Shown one piece after another: positions 8,050 to 16,802 of a DNA stretch of 43,519 bases. The position numbers and the translations under genes are program-made. Location: contig JAKSKP010000009.1 of NCBI GenBank assembly GCA_024401635.1, positions 1 through 43,519 on the forward strand, read 5' to 3'. The notes under the pieces were generated by a model. The model had not been told where the DNA came from, did no database searches, and worked only from the letters and a program-made list of their open reading frames with translations. Numbering within the stretch: the stretch's first letter is position 1; every line of letters begins with the position of its first letter. The stretch comes from Bacteroidales bacterium. GTDB lineage: Bacteria > Bacteroidota > Bacteroidia > Bacteroidales > UBA932.

Positions 8050-9261
8050 ATGAAAAAATTACTCGTCATCACAGGGAAGTCATTCGCGATATTTTTCCTG
8101 TCCCTTCTTTTCATACTCGCGCTGTTCAGCGTCAGTCCGGTTTATGATTTCGAAATTCCCGGCCCGTTCAGGGGTCCGGACATCTTCAACCCCTATTCCG
8201 CCCTTGACACGACCAAGGTCTGGAAGCGGGCCAACTTCCATACCCACACCAAGGTTGAGTCGCCCCTCAACGAATGCGACTACTGGCCGGATGAGGTGTA
8301 CGACGCCTATTCCAGGTTCGGATACGACATAGTGACCTTCTCCAACCACAACGCGCTCACCGAGCATCCTTTCGACAGTACCCTGCAGGTCAACGTATAC
8401 GAGCACGGCTACAACCTGTTCAAGTATCACCTGCTGGTGTTCGGCAGCGATGACGTATGCTTTTTCGACCCGCTTTTGCCTGTCCTTACCTCCCAGCGGC
8501 AGTGGAAACTGGATATGCTGGGGAAGGACTCGGATTTCATCCAGCTGAACCATCCCTTCCGCACCAACCTTACCTCGCGTGACGATATGGAATGCCTCAC
8601 CGGCTACAGGATAACGGAACTTGATTCGGGTGTCACCACGGAGCAGGAGTACTGGGACTGGAGCCTGAGTGCGGGACACTATTCGTTCGCGCTGGCCAAT
8701 GACGACCTGCACTATCCGGACCGCAGCGACAAGATAGCGGTACGCTGCAATATGCTGTGCTGCGACGGCGCCGATTACACCACACTGAAGTCAACCCTTC
8801 TGTCGGGAGCCTACTACTGCATGCGTGTCCCCGACTTCGGAGAAGGGGACTGGGACGTCAAATACGACAGTAACAGGACTCTTCCGCAGATTTCGGACAT
8901 AGGGCTGAAGGCGGATACCGCATATGTATGCCTCTCACGTCCGGCTGCACGCATAAAGGCTACCGGCCAGGACGCCCGGACGCTGGAGGAAGCGGAAAAC
9001 TCGGACACCCTGTCCTGGAAGATGCGCCCCGAGGACAGCTACGTGCGTTTTACGGCGTACTTCGATGACGGCGTGGTGATCTATACCAATGCATTCGCCA
9101 GGTATGACGCCTCCGTTGCGGACAGCCCCTATGTGGAATCGCCGCACAGAGTGAACGTGCTGCTGACGATACTTTACAATCTGCTGGTACTGGCGGTGGC
9201 CTCCGGATGTGCCGTGCTGATATGGGCTACTGTGCGCAGCGGTAGGAAGAGGGCACGATGA
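8050..9261 (+). CDS. Membrane-anchored PHP-domain phosphoesterase-like protein
   Basis: The 403-residue protein has an N-terminal membrane segment (about 11-29) and a second near the C-terminus (about 372-393), ending in a basic tail (RSGRKRAR). The large middle part is predicted to lie in the periplasm. It opens with a PHP-type metal motif, FHTHT (His64, His66), followed by TFSNHN (around 97-101). Further candidate metal ligands are LNHPF and NDDLHYPD. PHP domains are metal-dependent phosphoesterases, but the substrate here is not known. Most PHP proteins are cytoplasmic, so the two-helix arrangement is uncommon. The gene converges on the diacylglycerol kinase gene with a 35-bp overlap. Confidence 0.82.
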   Translation: MKKLLVITGKSFAIFFLSLLFILALFSVSPVYDFEIPGPFRGPDIFNPYSALDTTKVWKRANFHTHTKVESPLNECDYWPDEVYDAYSRFGYDIVTFSNHNALTEHPFDSTLQVNVYEHGYNLFKYHLLVFGSDDVCFFDPLLPVLTSQRQWKLDMLGKDSDFIQLNHPFRTNLTSRDDMECLTGYRITELDSGVTTEQEYWDWSLSAGHYSFALANDDLHYPDRSDKIAVRCNMLCCDGADYTTLKSTLLSGAYYCMRVPDFGEGDWDVKYDSNRTLPQISDIGLKADTAYVCLSRPAARIKATGQDARTLEEAENSDTLSWKMRPEDSYVRFTAYFDDGVVIYTNAFARYDASVADSPYVESPHRVNVLLTILYNLLVLAVASGCAVLIWATVRSGRKRAR

Positions 9262-10099
9262 CCCGCAGCGGGTCGCTCTGCAGGCGTATCTCCACAGTCT
9301 TGCCCCCATCGGTGAAATCCCCGTCGAAATGACAGGGGCCCGCATTGTTCCTTTCTATGGTTATCTCCTTGCCTTTCAAGCATATGACATGCTTGTTCCT
9401 GTTTATTGTGCCTGTCATCAGCTCCGTCACCAGAGCAGGTATTTCCAGGTCCTTGAACATTTTCACTATGCTCACGTCCAGAAGTCCGTCATCCGTTCTG
9501 GCAAGGGGTGTTATCTTTGCCCCGTTTCCCCATTGGCTGGAATTTCCGACCGTTATCAGGACTGCGTCGGTTTCGATGCGCACACCGTCCACCGTGATGA
9601 TATAGTGATCCGGCTTGAAGTCCTTCCAGGTGGCTAGAGCCTCCTTGACATAGGTCTCCAGCCCACGCTTTCCAGCCCTGGCGAAGCGTTCGCTGACTAT
9701 GGCGTCCAGACCCACTCCGCATACGGAGAAAAAGGGTTTTCCGTCTATTGTGCCCCAGTCAAGAGCAGCGGTGTGTCCCTCTTCGATTATCGAGACCATT
9801 CGGGAGAAACGCCCCCTTATTCCAAGATGCCTTGCCAGCCCGTCACCGCTGCCGCAGGGTATTATTCCGAGAGTCTTCCCGGTTCCTGCTATGCCTCTGG
9901 CCACCTCGTTCACCGTGCCGTCTCCGCCCACGGCCACTATCGTGTCCTCGGAGGCGTTGCGGGCAATGTCCACGGCGTCTCCGGCGCAGCTTGTGAAACG
10001 CAGGTTGCAGCCTTTTCCGCGAAGAAGCGAGACAATGGCGCGCTTCTTCCTTGCATTCCCGGAAATGGGGTTCACTATGTACAGGACAGACTTTTCCAT
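9227..10099 (-). CDS. Diacylglycerol/lipid kinase (DagK/YegS/LCB5 family)
   Basis: Soluble lipid kinases of this family transfer phosphate from ATP to diacylglycerol or a similar lipid at the membrane face. The 290-residue protein has the GGDGT nucleotide motif at 58-62, the PCGSGDGLAR loop at 81-90 (usually PxGTGNDFAR) and the C-terminal beta-sandwich with DDGLLDV and HFDGD. The frame is open upstream, but the ATG at 10099 starts directly with the first strand (SVLYIVNP). It lies 5 bp after the phosphoethanolamine transferase gene. That enzyme releases diacylglycerol from phosphatidylethanolamine, so this kinase probably recycles the by-product. Confidence 0.92.
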   Translation of the reverse strand: MEKSVLYIVNPISGNARKKRAIVSLLRGKGCNLRFTSCAGDAVDIARNASEDTIVAVGGDGTVNEVARGIAGTGKTLGIIPCGSGDGLARHLGIRGRFSRMVSIIEEGHTAALDWGTIDGKPFFSVCGVGLDAIVSERFARAGKRGLETYVKEALATWKDFKPDHYIITVDGVRIETDAVLITVGNSSQWGNGAKITPLARTDDGLLDVSIVKMFKDLEIPALVTELMTGTINRNKHVICLKGKEITIERNNAGPCHFDGDFTDGGKTVEIRLQSDPLRVIVPSSYRCAQ

Positions 10100-10104
10100 A
10101 TCAG

Positions 10105-11628
10105 CTATTCGAAAATGTCCAGCTCCCGGTTGTAAACGGGACTGTCTATGTCCAGGGCGTGAAGCATACTGTGGAACACGTGGTACTGGGTCAACAGTTC
10201 GTTGTCCACGTATGCGGCAGGTTCGGAAGTCCATACTATGAAAGGAATCTCGTACTGCTCGGCCGGTGCTATCGAGAGCGGCACGCCGTGCATATACAAT
10301 CCGTTCTCTCCCAGTGATTCCCCGTGGTCGGAAACGTACATCATACAACTGTCCCAGCCCTCCATTCCTTTCAGTCCTTCGATGATTCTGTGCAGCAGCG
10401 TGTCGGTGTACAGAATGCCGTTGTCATATGCGTTTACAAGTTCGCTGACCGGACATTTGGACATCTCCACGGTGTGCGGGACCGGAGTCCAGCGCTCGAA
10501 CTCACCGGGATATTTCTTTGCATATGAAGGCCCGTGGCTCACACTCGTGTGCAGTATCACCAGTATCCGGTCGCTGTCGCAGGCGGCTATTTCCTCCTTC
10601 AGACCGTACAGCAGGGTTTCGTCCCAGTCCGGGTTGAGCCCTTCCGACTTTTTTGCAATGTCGTGCACTTTCTGAACTTTTTCTATGTGCAGAGGCGGTT
10701 CGCCCCAGTTGCTGCTTCTCCATATCACGTCCACTCCCGTGCGGTTGAGGTAGTTGGGAAGTATTTCATACAGTTCGTCACAGTCCCGGTACGAAAGTAT
10801 GGCCTTCACGCCGGCTGTGGTGTAGGTGGCTGCGGAATTGGCCTTGAAAGCCCGCACGTTTTCCGTGTCCTCGAGCAGCGGATTGGTCCGGCGTTCATAC
10901 CCGTAGAGCGAGAAGTGGTCGCGCCGTGCGGATTCGCCTATTACCAGTACTGCTATTTTCTTGCCTTCACCCCTTATGGAAGCATCCGGAAGCGGTATTT
11001 CCTGACGGTTTCTCTCCCTTTCCGCGCTTTGGTAGCGGAAGGTGTTCACTATGTACGACCAGGGGAGTATGAGGCTCCCCATCACGGTGGAGTTCTTGTC
11101 TATCCACATCCAGTTGGACATATTGGCGAAGGCCACGGCGGCAACTATACCGATTCCGCATCCGACGTTGGCCAGGAAGCGTTTGAACGAGCCGTAGTCA
11201 AGTCTGGTCAGAAAGATGATGACAGCGGGCAGGACGCCTGCCAGCAGTATGTACAGAAGCGCCGATGACGACCAGTACGAGGTGGCCTCGGCCGTATTCG
11301 TGTTGAATACGTTGCCCATCATGCTGTCGTCGATTATGACGTCGTATGTATTGATGAAATACAGCGCTACGGCATTGCCGATGAAGAGCAGTCCGGCCAG
11401 GACCTTGCCCACAATCCTTCCGAGCCACAGCACAAGGTAGAACACGAAGAAATTCGCGGCCAGCATTATGACTCCGAGACTCGCGGTGATGAGGGCTCCG
11501 TTCAGGTCCGCCTCCACGTTTCCGAGTATGTAACTGAAAAAAGGCCTGTGGAATATCGCCATTGTCAGGATGCTGAGGATGGCGGCGAAAATCCACAATT
11601 TCACTTTGTGCCTGTCTGTCCTTTTCAT
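10105..11628 (-). CDS. Phosphoethanolamine transferase (EptA-like, sulfatase fold)
   Basis: EptA-type enzymes move phosphoethanolamine from phosphatidylethanolamine to lipid A or another glycolipid on the periplasmic side. The 507-residue protein has about five N-terminal membrane helices (to about residue 170) and a periplasmic alkaline-phosphatase-fold domain. It shows VIGESARRDHFSLYGY (metal Glu), AATYTTAG containing the likely acceptor Thr, and SDHGESLGENG with zinc ligands. The start is ATG at 11628; an in-frame TTG at 11637 is less likely. Lipid A capping of this kind alters charge and polymyxin susceptibility in other bacteria; the target here is inferred only. Confidence 0.92.
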   Translation of the reverse strand: MKRTDRHKVKLWIFAAILSILTMAIFHRPFFSYILGNVEADLNGALITASLGVIMLAANFFVFYLVLWLGRIVGKVLAGLLFIGNAVALYFINTYDVIIDDSMMGNVFNTNTAEATSYWSSSALLYILLAGVLPAVIIFLTRLDYGSFKRFLANVGCGIGIVAAVAFANMSNWMWIDKNSTVMGSLILPWSYIVNTFRYQSAERERNRQEIPLPDASIRGEGKKIAVLVIGESARRDHFSLYGYERRTNPLLEDTENVRAFKANSAATYTTAGVKAILSYRDCDELYEILPNYLNRTGVDVIWRSSNWGEPPLHIEKVQKVHDIAKKSEGLNPDWDETLLYGLKEEIAACDSDRILVILHTSVSHGPSYAKKYPGEFERWTPVPHTVEMSKCPVSELVNAYDNGILYTDTLLHRIIEGLKGMEGWDSCMMYVSDHGESLGENGLYMHGVPLSIAPAEQYEIPFIVWTSEPAAYVDNELLTQYHVFHSMLHALDIDSPVYNRELDIFE

Positions 11629-11653
11629 CTCAATCAATATAAATAGTGGTACA

Positions 11654-11661
11654 CAAAGGTA
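11654..11661 (-). promoter_or_regulatory. -7 box upstream of the phosphoethanolamine transferase
   Basis: TACCTTTG on the minus strand fits TAnnTTTG and leaves a leader of about 20 nt before the ATG at 11628. The -33 element is not clear. It is back to back with the lysS box at 11693-11700. Confidence 0.5.
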
Positions 11662-11692
11662 CGATAAACTTTCTATTTTGTGAATTTAATCG

Positions 11693-11700
11693 TAATTTTG
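11693..11700 (+). promoter_or_regulatory. -7 box of the lysS promoter
   Basis: TAATTTTG fits TAnnTTTG and lies 27 bp before the lysS ATG at 11728. A TTTTG at 11676-11680 is present but only 12 bp upstream, closer than the usual 19-20 bp, so the -33 assignment is uncertain. Confidence 0.55.
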
Positions 11701-11727
11701 CAGGAAATAGCGCATATACGAGACATT

Positions 11728-13242
11728 ATGATACAGGATTTCAACGAACAGGAACTCGGCAGGCGGGAATCCCTTGCCAAGTTGCGCGAACTCGGCATAG
11801 AGCCGTATCCCGCCGCAATGTACCCGGTCAACGCATCAACGGCCTCCATCAAGGCTGAGTACGATGCCGAAAAGGATAATCTCAAGGACATCTGCATTGC
11901 CGGCAGGATAATGTCACGCCGCATAATGGGTGCCGCCGCATTCTTCGAAATACAGGATGCCGAGGGCCGCATTCAGGTGTACATCAACAGGGATGACATA
12001 TGTCCGGGCGAGGACAAGATCATGTACAACACCGTGTTCAAGAAGTTGCTTGATATCGGCGACATAGTAGGTATCAAGGGCTTCGCCTTCATTACCAAGA
12101 CGGGGCAGCTTTCAGTTCATACACAGGAACTTACCGTACTGAGCAAGTCTCTGCGTGTCCTTCCCATAGTGAAGGAGGCCGACGGAAAGGTGTTCGATGC
12201 CTTCGCGGATCCCGAACTGAAATACCGTCAGCGCTACGTCGATTTGATTGTGAATCCTTCGGTACGCGAGACTTTCGTGAAAAGGAGCATAATAATCTCC
12301 ACCATGCGCGAATATTTCAACAATGCGGGATGCCTCGAAGTGGAAACCCCCATACTGCAGAGCATCCCCGGCGGCGCCACTGCGCGTCCCTTCGTTACAC
12401 ACCACAATGCCCTTGACATAGATTTGTATATGCGTATTGCCAACGAGCTCTATCTCAAGAGGTTGATTGTGGGCGGATACAACGGGGTGTACGAGTTCGC
12501 CAAAGACTTCCGCAACGAGGGTATGGACAAGACCCACAACCCCGAATTCACCTGTATGGAGATTTATGTGGCTTACAAGGATTATCTGTGGATGATGGAA
12601 TTCGTGGAGAAGATGCTTGCCACCGTGGCCGCAAAGGTCAATAATGGTTCGACCAAGGTGAAAATCGGCGACAACGAGGTGGATTTCGGCGGCGTTTACC
12701 GTCGTCTTCCCATACTTGATGCCATAAAGGAATATGCGGGAGTGGACGTGAAGGGTATGGATGAGCAGCAGTTGCGCGAGACCTGCAAATCCCTCAAGGT
12801 CGAGATCGATCCTGCGATGGGCAAGGGCAAGCTTATAGATGCCATTTTCGGGCAGTACTGCGAGGAAAAACTCATACAGCCCACTTTCGTGACCGATTAT
12901 CCCGTGGAGATGTCGCCCCTTACCAAGCGTCACCGCAACGACCCCACCCTCACGGAACGTTTCGAACTTTTCGTATGCGGCAAGGAACTGGCGAACGCCT
13001 ATTCCGAGCTCAACGACCCCATAGACCAGCTGGAGCGTTTCGAGGAGCAGGCAGCCCTCAAGAGCAAGGGCGATGACGAGGCGATGTACATCGACATGGA
13101 CTTCGTCCGCGCCCTCGAGTACGGTATGCCTCCGACTTCCGGCCTGGGAATGGGAATCGACCGCCTGACTATGTTCATGACGGGCCAGACCACAATCCAG
13201 GACGTTCTGTTCTTCCCTCAGATGAGGCCGAAAAGCATATAG
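11728..13242 (+). CDS. lysS: Lysyl-tRNA synthetase, class II
   Basis: LysS charges tRNA-Lys with lysine in the cytoplasm. The 504-residue protein is of normal length. An N-terminal OB-fold anticodon-binding domain (about 50-160) with [11 protein letters not shown] and IQVYINRDD is followed by the class II catalytic core. Motif 2 is [15 protein letters not shown] and motif 3 is [12 protein letters not shown]. The ATG at 11728 begins MIQDFNEQE and follows the promoter box. In-frame codons back to 11680 overlap the promoter and are unlikely to be translated. No terminator is seen before the next gene, so the small lipoprotein may be co-transcribed. Confidence 0.97.
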   Translation: MIQDFNEQELGRRESLAKLRELGIEPYPAAMYPVNASTASIKAEYDAEKDNLKDICIAGRIMSRRIMGAAAFFEIQDAEGRIQVYINRDDICPGEDKIMYNTVFKKLLDIGDIVGIKGFAFITKTGQLSVHTQELTVLSKSLRVLPIVKEADGKVFDAFADPELKYRQRYVDLIVNPSVRETFVKRSIIISTMREYFNNAGCLEVETPILQSIPGGATARPFVTHHNALDIDLYMRIANELYLKRLIVGGYNGVYEFAKDFRNEGMDKTHNPEFTCMEIYVAYKDYLWMMEFVEKMLATVAAKVNNGSTKVKIGDNEVDFGGVYRRLPILDAIKEYAGVDVKGMDEQQLRETCKSLKVEIDPAMGKGKLIDAIFGQYCEEKLIQPTFVTDYPVEMSPLTKRHRNDPTLTERFELFVCGKELANAYSELNDPIDQLERFEEQAALKSKGDDEAMYIDMDFVRALEYGMPPTSGLGMGIDRLTMFMTGQTTIQDVLFFPQMRPKSI

Positions 13243-13292
13243 ACAACACGATAAGTAATCAATAATAATATTAACCAATAATAATCAACAAA

Positions 13293-13691
13293 ATGAAAAA
13301 AATCTTTATGGCAATCGCTGCGATTGCTGCTGCAGTTCTCTTCGTTTCCTGCGACAAGGGTGAAAACGGATCGTCAATCGACAAGGAACTTATCGGAAAC
13401 TGGGAAGGTTCCAGGTACACAGAGTACATCAATGGCATGCCTGTGGGTGATCCCGTTGTAGTAACTTTTTCATTTACTGAATCCAGATTTGTCTGGAAAG
13501 AAGCCGGCAATACCGTGGTCAGCAGCCCATACGTTTGCGGAGTGAATGGAAACAAGTATTTCCAGTGGACAGAAGGTGAAAAGGCCGGAGGGGATGCGAT
13601 TTTCTATTCCATTTCAGGCAACACAATGACAATTACCGGTGCGAATGGAAGTATAATTGCGATTCTGCCCAAGACTATGACCAGAAAGTAG
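13293..13691 (+). CDS. Small lipocalin-like lipoprotein
   Basis: This 132-residue protein has a short basic start (MKK), a hydrophobic stretch and a lipobox VSC with the acylated Cys at 20, so it should be an SPII lipoprotein. After the Cys an acidic/Gly/Ser linker (DKGENGSS) leads to LIGNWEGSRY, a motif typical of small lipocalin-like beta-barrel lipoproteins of Bacteroidota. Alternating beta strands follow. Function unknown. The leader before the ATG is almost pure A/T/C with repeated AATAAT units and no Shine-Dalgarno site, as is common in this phylum. Lysine-tRNA synthetase lies upstream and an RNA methyltransferase 13 bp downstream. Confidence 0.82.
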   Translation: MKKIFMAIAAIAAAVLFVSCDKGENGSSIDKELIGNWEGSRYTEYINGMPVGDPVVVTFSFTESRFVWKEAGNTVVSSPYVCGVNGNKYFQWTEGEKAGGDAIFYSISGNTMTITGANGSIIAILPKTMTRK

Positions 13692-13704
13692 CAATCCATT
13701 GCTG

Positions 13705-14493
13705 ATGGAGCGGATAACTTCGGCGCAGAACCCGAAAATAAAGTTCCTGCTTGAGTTGCAGAGCAAAAGCAAGGCCCGTCGTGAAAACGGGCTTTTTGTT
13801 GTTGAAGGACGCCGTGAGATAGAGCATTGTCTGGAAGGAGGATATGAACCGGATACGGTGTTCTTCTGCCCGGAGATTCTACCTGTACTGCCTTCCGGAC
13901 TTGAAAAGGCGAAGATTTTCGAACTGTCCCCCGCAGTTTATGAAAAAGTGGCCTACAGGGAGGGTACAGAAGGTGTCATAGCCGAAATGAAGTCGAAGAC
14001 CGTCGGTCTCGATACTTTGGGCAAACTGCTGGAGGGAAAGACGGATCCTCTGATAATGGTTCTTGAGAGCGTGGAGAAACCAGGCAATCTGGGGGCCGTT
14101 TTGCGAAGCGCTGATGCCGCCGGGGCCGATGCCGTTCTTGTCTGCGACCCTTTGACGGACCTGTACAATCCAAATCTCATACGGGCTTCGATAGGCGCGG
14201 TCTTCACGGTGCCAGTTGCTGCGTGCTCCTCCGACGATGCCATAAGCTGGCTGCAGGAGCGCGGGTTCTCCATTCTGACCGCCCAGCTTCAGGATTCGTC
14301 GCTTTACTACGAGTGCGATATGAAAGGGGCGACCGCCATAGTTATGGGGACCGAAAGCACGGGTCTGAGCACCATCTGGCGCAAGGCTGCCACAGCCCAT
14401 ATCCGTATCCCCATGCTGGGCAGACTGGACTCTCTCAACGTCAGCGTAAGTGCCGCCATACTGCTTTTCGAGGCGGTAAGACAGCGCCGGTAG
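13705..14493 (+). CDS. SpoU/TrmH-family RNA 2'-O-methyltransferase
   Basis: This is a 262-residue SPOUT methyltransferase that would transfer a methyl group from S-adenosylmethionine to a ribose 2'-OH in rRNA or tRNA. The N-terminal substrate-binding domain has the usual SAQNPKIKFLLEL and RRENGLFVVEGRRE elements. The C-terminal knotted domain shows NLGAVLRSADAAGAD, IVMGTESTGLS and SLNVSVSAAILLFEA (motifs 1-3). The ATG at 13705 is chosen over the in-frame TTG at 13699. The exact target nucleotide cannot be told from sequence. A terminator-like hairpin lies inside its early codons and a strong terminator follows its stop. Confidence 0.92.
   Translation: MERITSAQNPKIKFLLELQSKSKARRENGLFVVEGRREIEHCLEGGYEPDTVFFCPEILPVLPSGLEKAKIFELSPAVYEKVAYREGTEGVIAEMKSKTVGLDTLGKLLEGKTDPLIMVLESVEKPGNLGAVLRSADAAGADAVLVCDPLTDLYNPNLIRASIGAVFTVPVAACSSDDAISWLQERGFSILTAQLQDSSLYYECDMKGATAIVMGTESTGLSTIWRKAATAHIRIPMLGRLDSLNVSVSAAILLFEAVRQRR
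13771..13797 (+). terminator. Terminator-like hairpin inside the RNA methyltransferase gene
   Basis: A GCCCGT/ACGGGC stem (extended by AAG/TTT pairs, one of them G-U) with a 7-nt loop is followed by TTTTTGTTGTTG. It begins about 66 nt into the coding region and 80 nt after the lipoprotein stop. It could terminate the lysS-lipoprotein transcript. The encoded residues are conserved in the family, so the match may be coincidental. Confidence 0.4.
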
Positions 14494-14513
14494 ACTGTTA
14501 TTGACATTTGATA

Positions 14514-14551
14514 AAAAACAGCTGTTCCACATAGTTGGAGCGGCTGTTTTT
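14514..14551 (+). terminator. Intrinsic terminator after the RNA methyltransferase gene
   Basis: This is a long hairpin: AAAAACAGC pairs with GCTGTTTTT and the stem continues inward through TTCCA/TGGAG-type pairs with two G-T wobbles to a 6-nt loop. The A-tract and T-tract flanks make it potentially bidirectional. It separates the lysS group from the biosynthetic operon. Confidence 0.8.
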
Positions 14552-14579
14552 GTAATTTGCTGAAATTTTGTTATTTTTG
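14549..14579 (+). promoter_or_regulatory. Promoter of the polyene biosynthetic operon
   Basis: TTTG (14549-14552), a 19-bp spacer and TATTTTTG (14572-14579) match the Bacteroidota TTTG-N19-TAnnTTTG consensus. The -33 element overlaps the T tract of the preceding terminator. Transcription should start near 14584, about 18 nt before the first ATG. No other clear promoter is seen within the next 18 kb on this strand, so it may drive the whole 18-gene operon. Confidence 0.7.
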
Positions 14580-14601
14580 TCAGTTTTATAATATATAACA
14601 G

Positions 14602-15330
14602 ATGAAATACGCATTAGTCACAGGAGGTTCCAGAGGGATAGGCAGGGCTGTCTGCTGCAGACTGGCACAGATGGGAATACCCGTCATCGTGAACTGCCAG
14701 TCCAACGTGGAAGCTGCCCGTCAGACCTGTGAACTCGTCGCTTCTCTGGGTTCGCAGGCCGACATCCTGCAGTTCGACGTGAGCGACAGGCAGGCCGTCG
14801 AGGATGCCCTCAACGCGTGGGAGAAGGAACATCCGGACGATTACATAGCATATCTGGTCAACAATGCCGGTGTCAACAGGGACAACGTTATGTTCATGAT
14901 GACCGACAATGACTGGCATTCAGTGATGGACGTTACCGTGAACGGATTCTTCTACGTGACGCGTCAGCTTCTTCCCAAGATGATGATGCGCGGCCACGGC
15001 GGAAGGATAGTCAATATGGCATCGCTTTCAGGCTTGAAGGGCATGGCGGGACAGACCAACTATTGCGCTGCCAAGGCGGCTCTCATCGGTGCCACAAGGG
15101 CTCTTGCGCAGGAAACCGCCGGAAGGAAAGTTACGGTGAACGCCGTAGCTCCCGGATTCATAGAGTCCGATATGACCAGGGATCTTCCACGCGAGGAACT
15201 GGAGAAACTGGTTCCGATGAAACGCTTCGGCAAACCGGAGGAGGTGGCAGCGCTTGTCGGATTCCTCTGCTCGGACGAAGCCGCGTACATAACCGGAGAA
15301 GTGATAAGCATCAACGGAGGTCTGTTCTGA
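14602..15330 (+). CDS. fabG: 3-oxoacyl-ACP reductase (FabG-type ketoreductase)
   Basis: This short-chain dehydrogenase/reductase of 242 residues would reduce the beta-keto group of the ACP-bound chain with NADPH. It shows the TGGSRGIG cofactor loop (7-14), NNAG (87-90), Asn114 and the catalytic Ser141, Tyr154 and Lys158, and ends in GEVISINGG as FabG proteins do. It is the first gene of the cluster, 18 nt after the predicted transcript start. In known aryl-polyene clusters a FabG-like enzyme (ApeQ) has this role. A housekeeping fatty-acid function cannot be excluded from sequence alone, but the 1-bp gap to the following KS ties it to the cluster. Confidence 0.93.
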   Translation: MKYALVTGGSRGIGRAVCCRLAQMGIPVIVNCQSNVEAARQTCELVASLGSQADILQFDVSDRQAVEDALNAWEKEHPDDYIAYLVNNAGVNRDNVMFMMTDNDWHSVMDVTVNGFFYVTRQLLPKMMMRGHGGRIVNMASLSGLKGMAGQTNYCAAKAALIGATRALAQETAGRKVTVNAVAPGFIESDMTRDLPREELEKLVPMKRFGKPEEVAALVGFLCSDEAAYITGEVISINGGLF

Positions 15331-15331
15331 T

Positions 15332-16555
15332 ATGAGAAGGGTAGTAATCACAGGAATGGGAATATGGTCCTGCCTTGGCACGGACGTGGAACAGGTGAAG
15401 GAGTCTCTGAAGGGTGGCGTGTCGGGCATAGGGATCGAGGAAATCCGACTGGAGTACGGCTTCCAGTCGTCTCTCACCGGCATTGTGGAAAAACCCGTCC
15501 TCAAGGGTATGATAGACCGCCATCTGCGCCGCGGACTGTCGGAGGAGGCGGAATATGCCTTCATGGCATCTTCCCAGGCCCTGGAGATGGCCGGCATTGA
15601 TGACGGCTACCTGAATTCGCATGAGGTGGGCTGCATCTTCGGCAACGATTCGTCCGCAAAGCCCGTTATCGAGGCTGAGAGGATAATGCAGGAGAAACAC
15701 GACACCGAACTGCTTGGCCAGTCGTTCATATTCCAGGCCATGAATTCCACCGTTACGATGAACCTGAGTACCATTTTCCATCTAAAGGGCATCAATTTCA
15801 CGGTCAGCGCGGCCTGCGCGAGCGGGAGCCATTCCATAGGACTTGGCTATATGTTCATACGCAACGGCCTGCAGGATATGGTTCTTTGCGGCGGTGCGCA
15901 GGAGACGAACCTGTATTCGATGGCTACTTTCGATGCTATAGGGGCTTTCTCCAAACGTATGGACAACCCTGCGGCGGCCAGCCGTCCCTTCGACCGTGAC
16001 CGTGACGGACTGGTTCCAAGCGGAGGTGCAGCCGCCCTGGTGCTGGAAGATTATGACCACGCTGTGGCTCGTGGAGCCACCATACTTGCCGAGGTTGTGG
16101 GTTACGGTTTTTCGTCCAACGGAACGGCTGTCATCAGCCAGCCCAGCGACGAAGGTTGCGAGAGAGCCATGCGCATGGCCCTGCGTGATGCGGACCTGGG
16201 CGTCGGGGATATAGATTACATCAACGCCCACGCCACAAGTACCCGCCAGGGGGATATGTATGAAGCCATAGCCCTGGACAGGATGTTCAGGGGCGAACAC
16301 GCTCTGATAAGCAGTACCAAGGGGATGACGGGACACGAGTGCTGGATGGCAGGTGCCAGTGAGATCGTCTATTCGCTGATAATGATGCGTGACAATTTCG
16401 TCGCTCCCAACGTGAACCTCGAGAACCGTGATGAATATTCGGCTCCGCTGAATCTGGCCGAAAAGACCGTGGAGACCCGCGTCGATACGGTACTCAGCAA
16501 CTCCTTCGGCTTCGGCGGTACCAACAGTGCATTGATAATCAAAAAAATACAATAA
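15332..16555 (+). CDS. Beta-ketoacyl-ACP synthase (FabF-like KS 1)
   Basis: This is a decarboxylating condensing enzyme of the thiolase fold, 407 residues, standard FabF length. The catalytic triad is complete: Cys162 in SAACASGSH, His300 in NAHATST and His335 in KGMTGHE, with Lys330. It ends with NSFGFGGTNSALII, the usual glycine-rich C-terminus. Unlike the other two KS proteins of the cluster it has no extra C-terminal domain. It lies between the ketoreductase and ACP 1 and probably extends the polyene chain. Whether it pairs with another KS as a heterodimer cannot be seen. Confidence 0.93.
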   Translation: MRRVVITGMGIWSCLGTDVEQVKESLKGGVSGIGIEEIRLEYGFQSSLTGIVEKPVLKGMIDRHLRRGLSEEAEYAFMASSQALEMAGIDDGYLNSHEVGCIFGNDSSAKPVIEAERIMQEKHDTELLGQSFIFQAMNSTVTMNLSTIFHLKGINFTVSAACASGSHSIGLGYMFIRNGLQDMVLCGGAQETNLYSMATFDAIGAFSKRMDNPAAASRPFDRDRDGLVPSGGAAALVLEDYDHAVARGATILAEVVGYGFSSNGTAVISQPSDEGCERAMRMALRDADLGVGDIDYINAHATSTRQGDMYEAIALDRMFRGEHALISSTKGMTGHECWMAGASEIVYSLIMMRDNFVAPNVNLENRDEYSAPLNLAEKTVETRVDTVLSNSFGFGGTNSALIIKKIQ

Positions 16556-16556
16556 T

Positions 16557-16799
16557 ATGACCCGTACAGAAATTGAAGAAAAAGTCAAGAATTTTCTGAT
16601 AGAGGAAATAGAAATCGATGAGGAAAAGATAGTCCCTGACGCAAAACTCAGGGAGGACTTGGGCATTGACAGCCTGGATTTCGTGGACATAGTGGTGATA
16701 GTCGAGAAGAACTTCGGCTTCAAGATCCGTCAGGAGGAAATGATAGGAGTCGACACCCTGAAGAAATTCTGCGATTACATCGAAACCAAGGTCAACTAG
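16557..16799 (+). CDS. Acyl carrier protein 1
   Basis: This 80-residue acidic four-helix carrier carries phosphopantetheine on Ser39 in the LGIDSLDFVD motif. It starts 1 bp after the KS 1 stop and ends 3 bp before the LpxL-like acyltransferase. It is one of three ACPs in the cluster; separate ACPs for starter loading and chain extension are known in aryl-polyene systems. It must be activated by a phosphopantetheinyl transferase, which is not present in this window. Confidence 0.94.
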   Translation: MTRTEIEEKVKNFLIEEIEIDEEKIVPDAKLREDLGIDSLDFVDIVVIVEKNFGFKIRQEEMIGVDTLKKFCDYIETKVN

Positions 16800-16802
16800 A
16801 CT

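Noticed and set aside
12112..13278. Long open frame (388 codons) antisense to lysS
   Set aside because: A codon-bias shadow of lysS; no recognisable motifs, and lysS motifs on the other strand are unambiguous.
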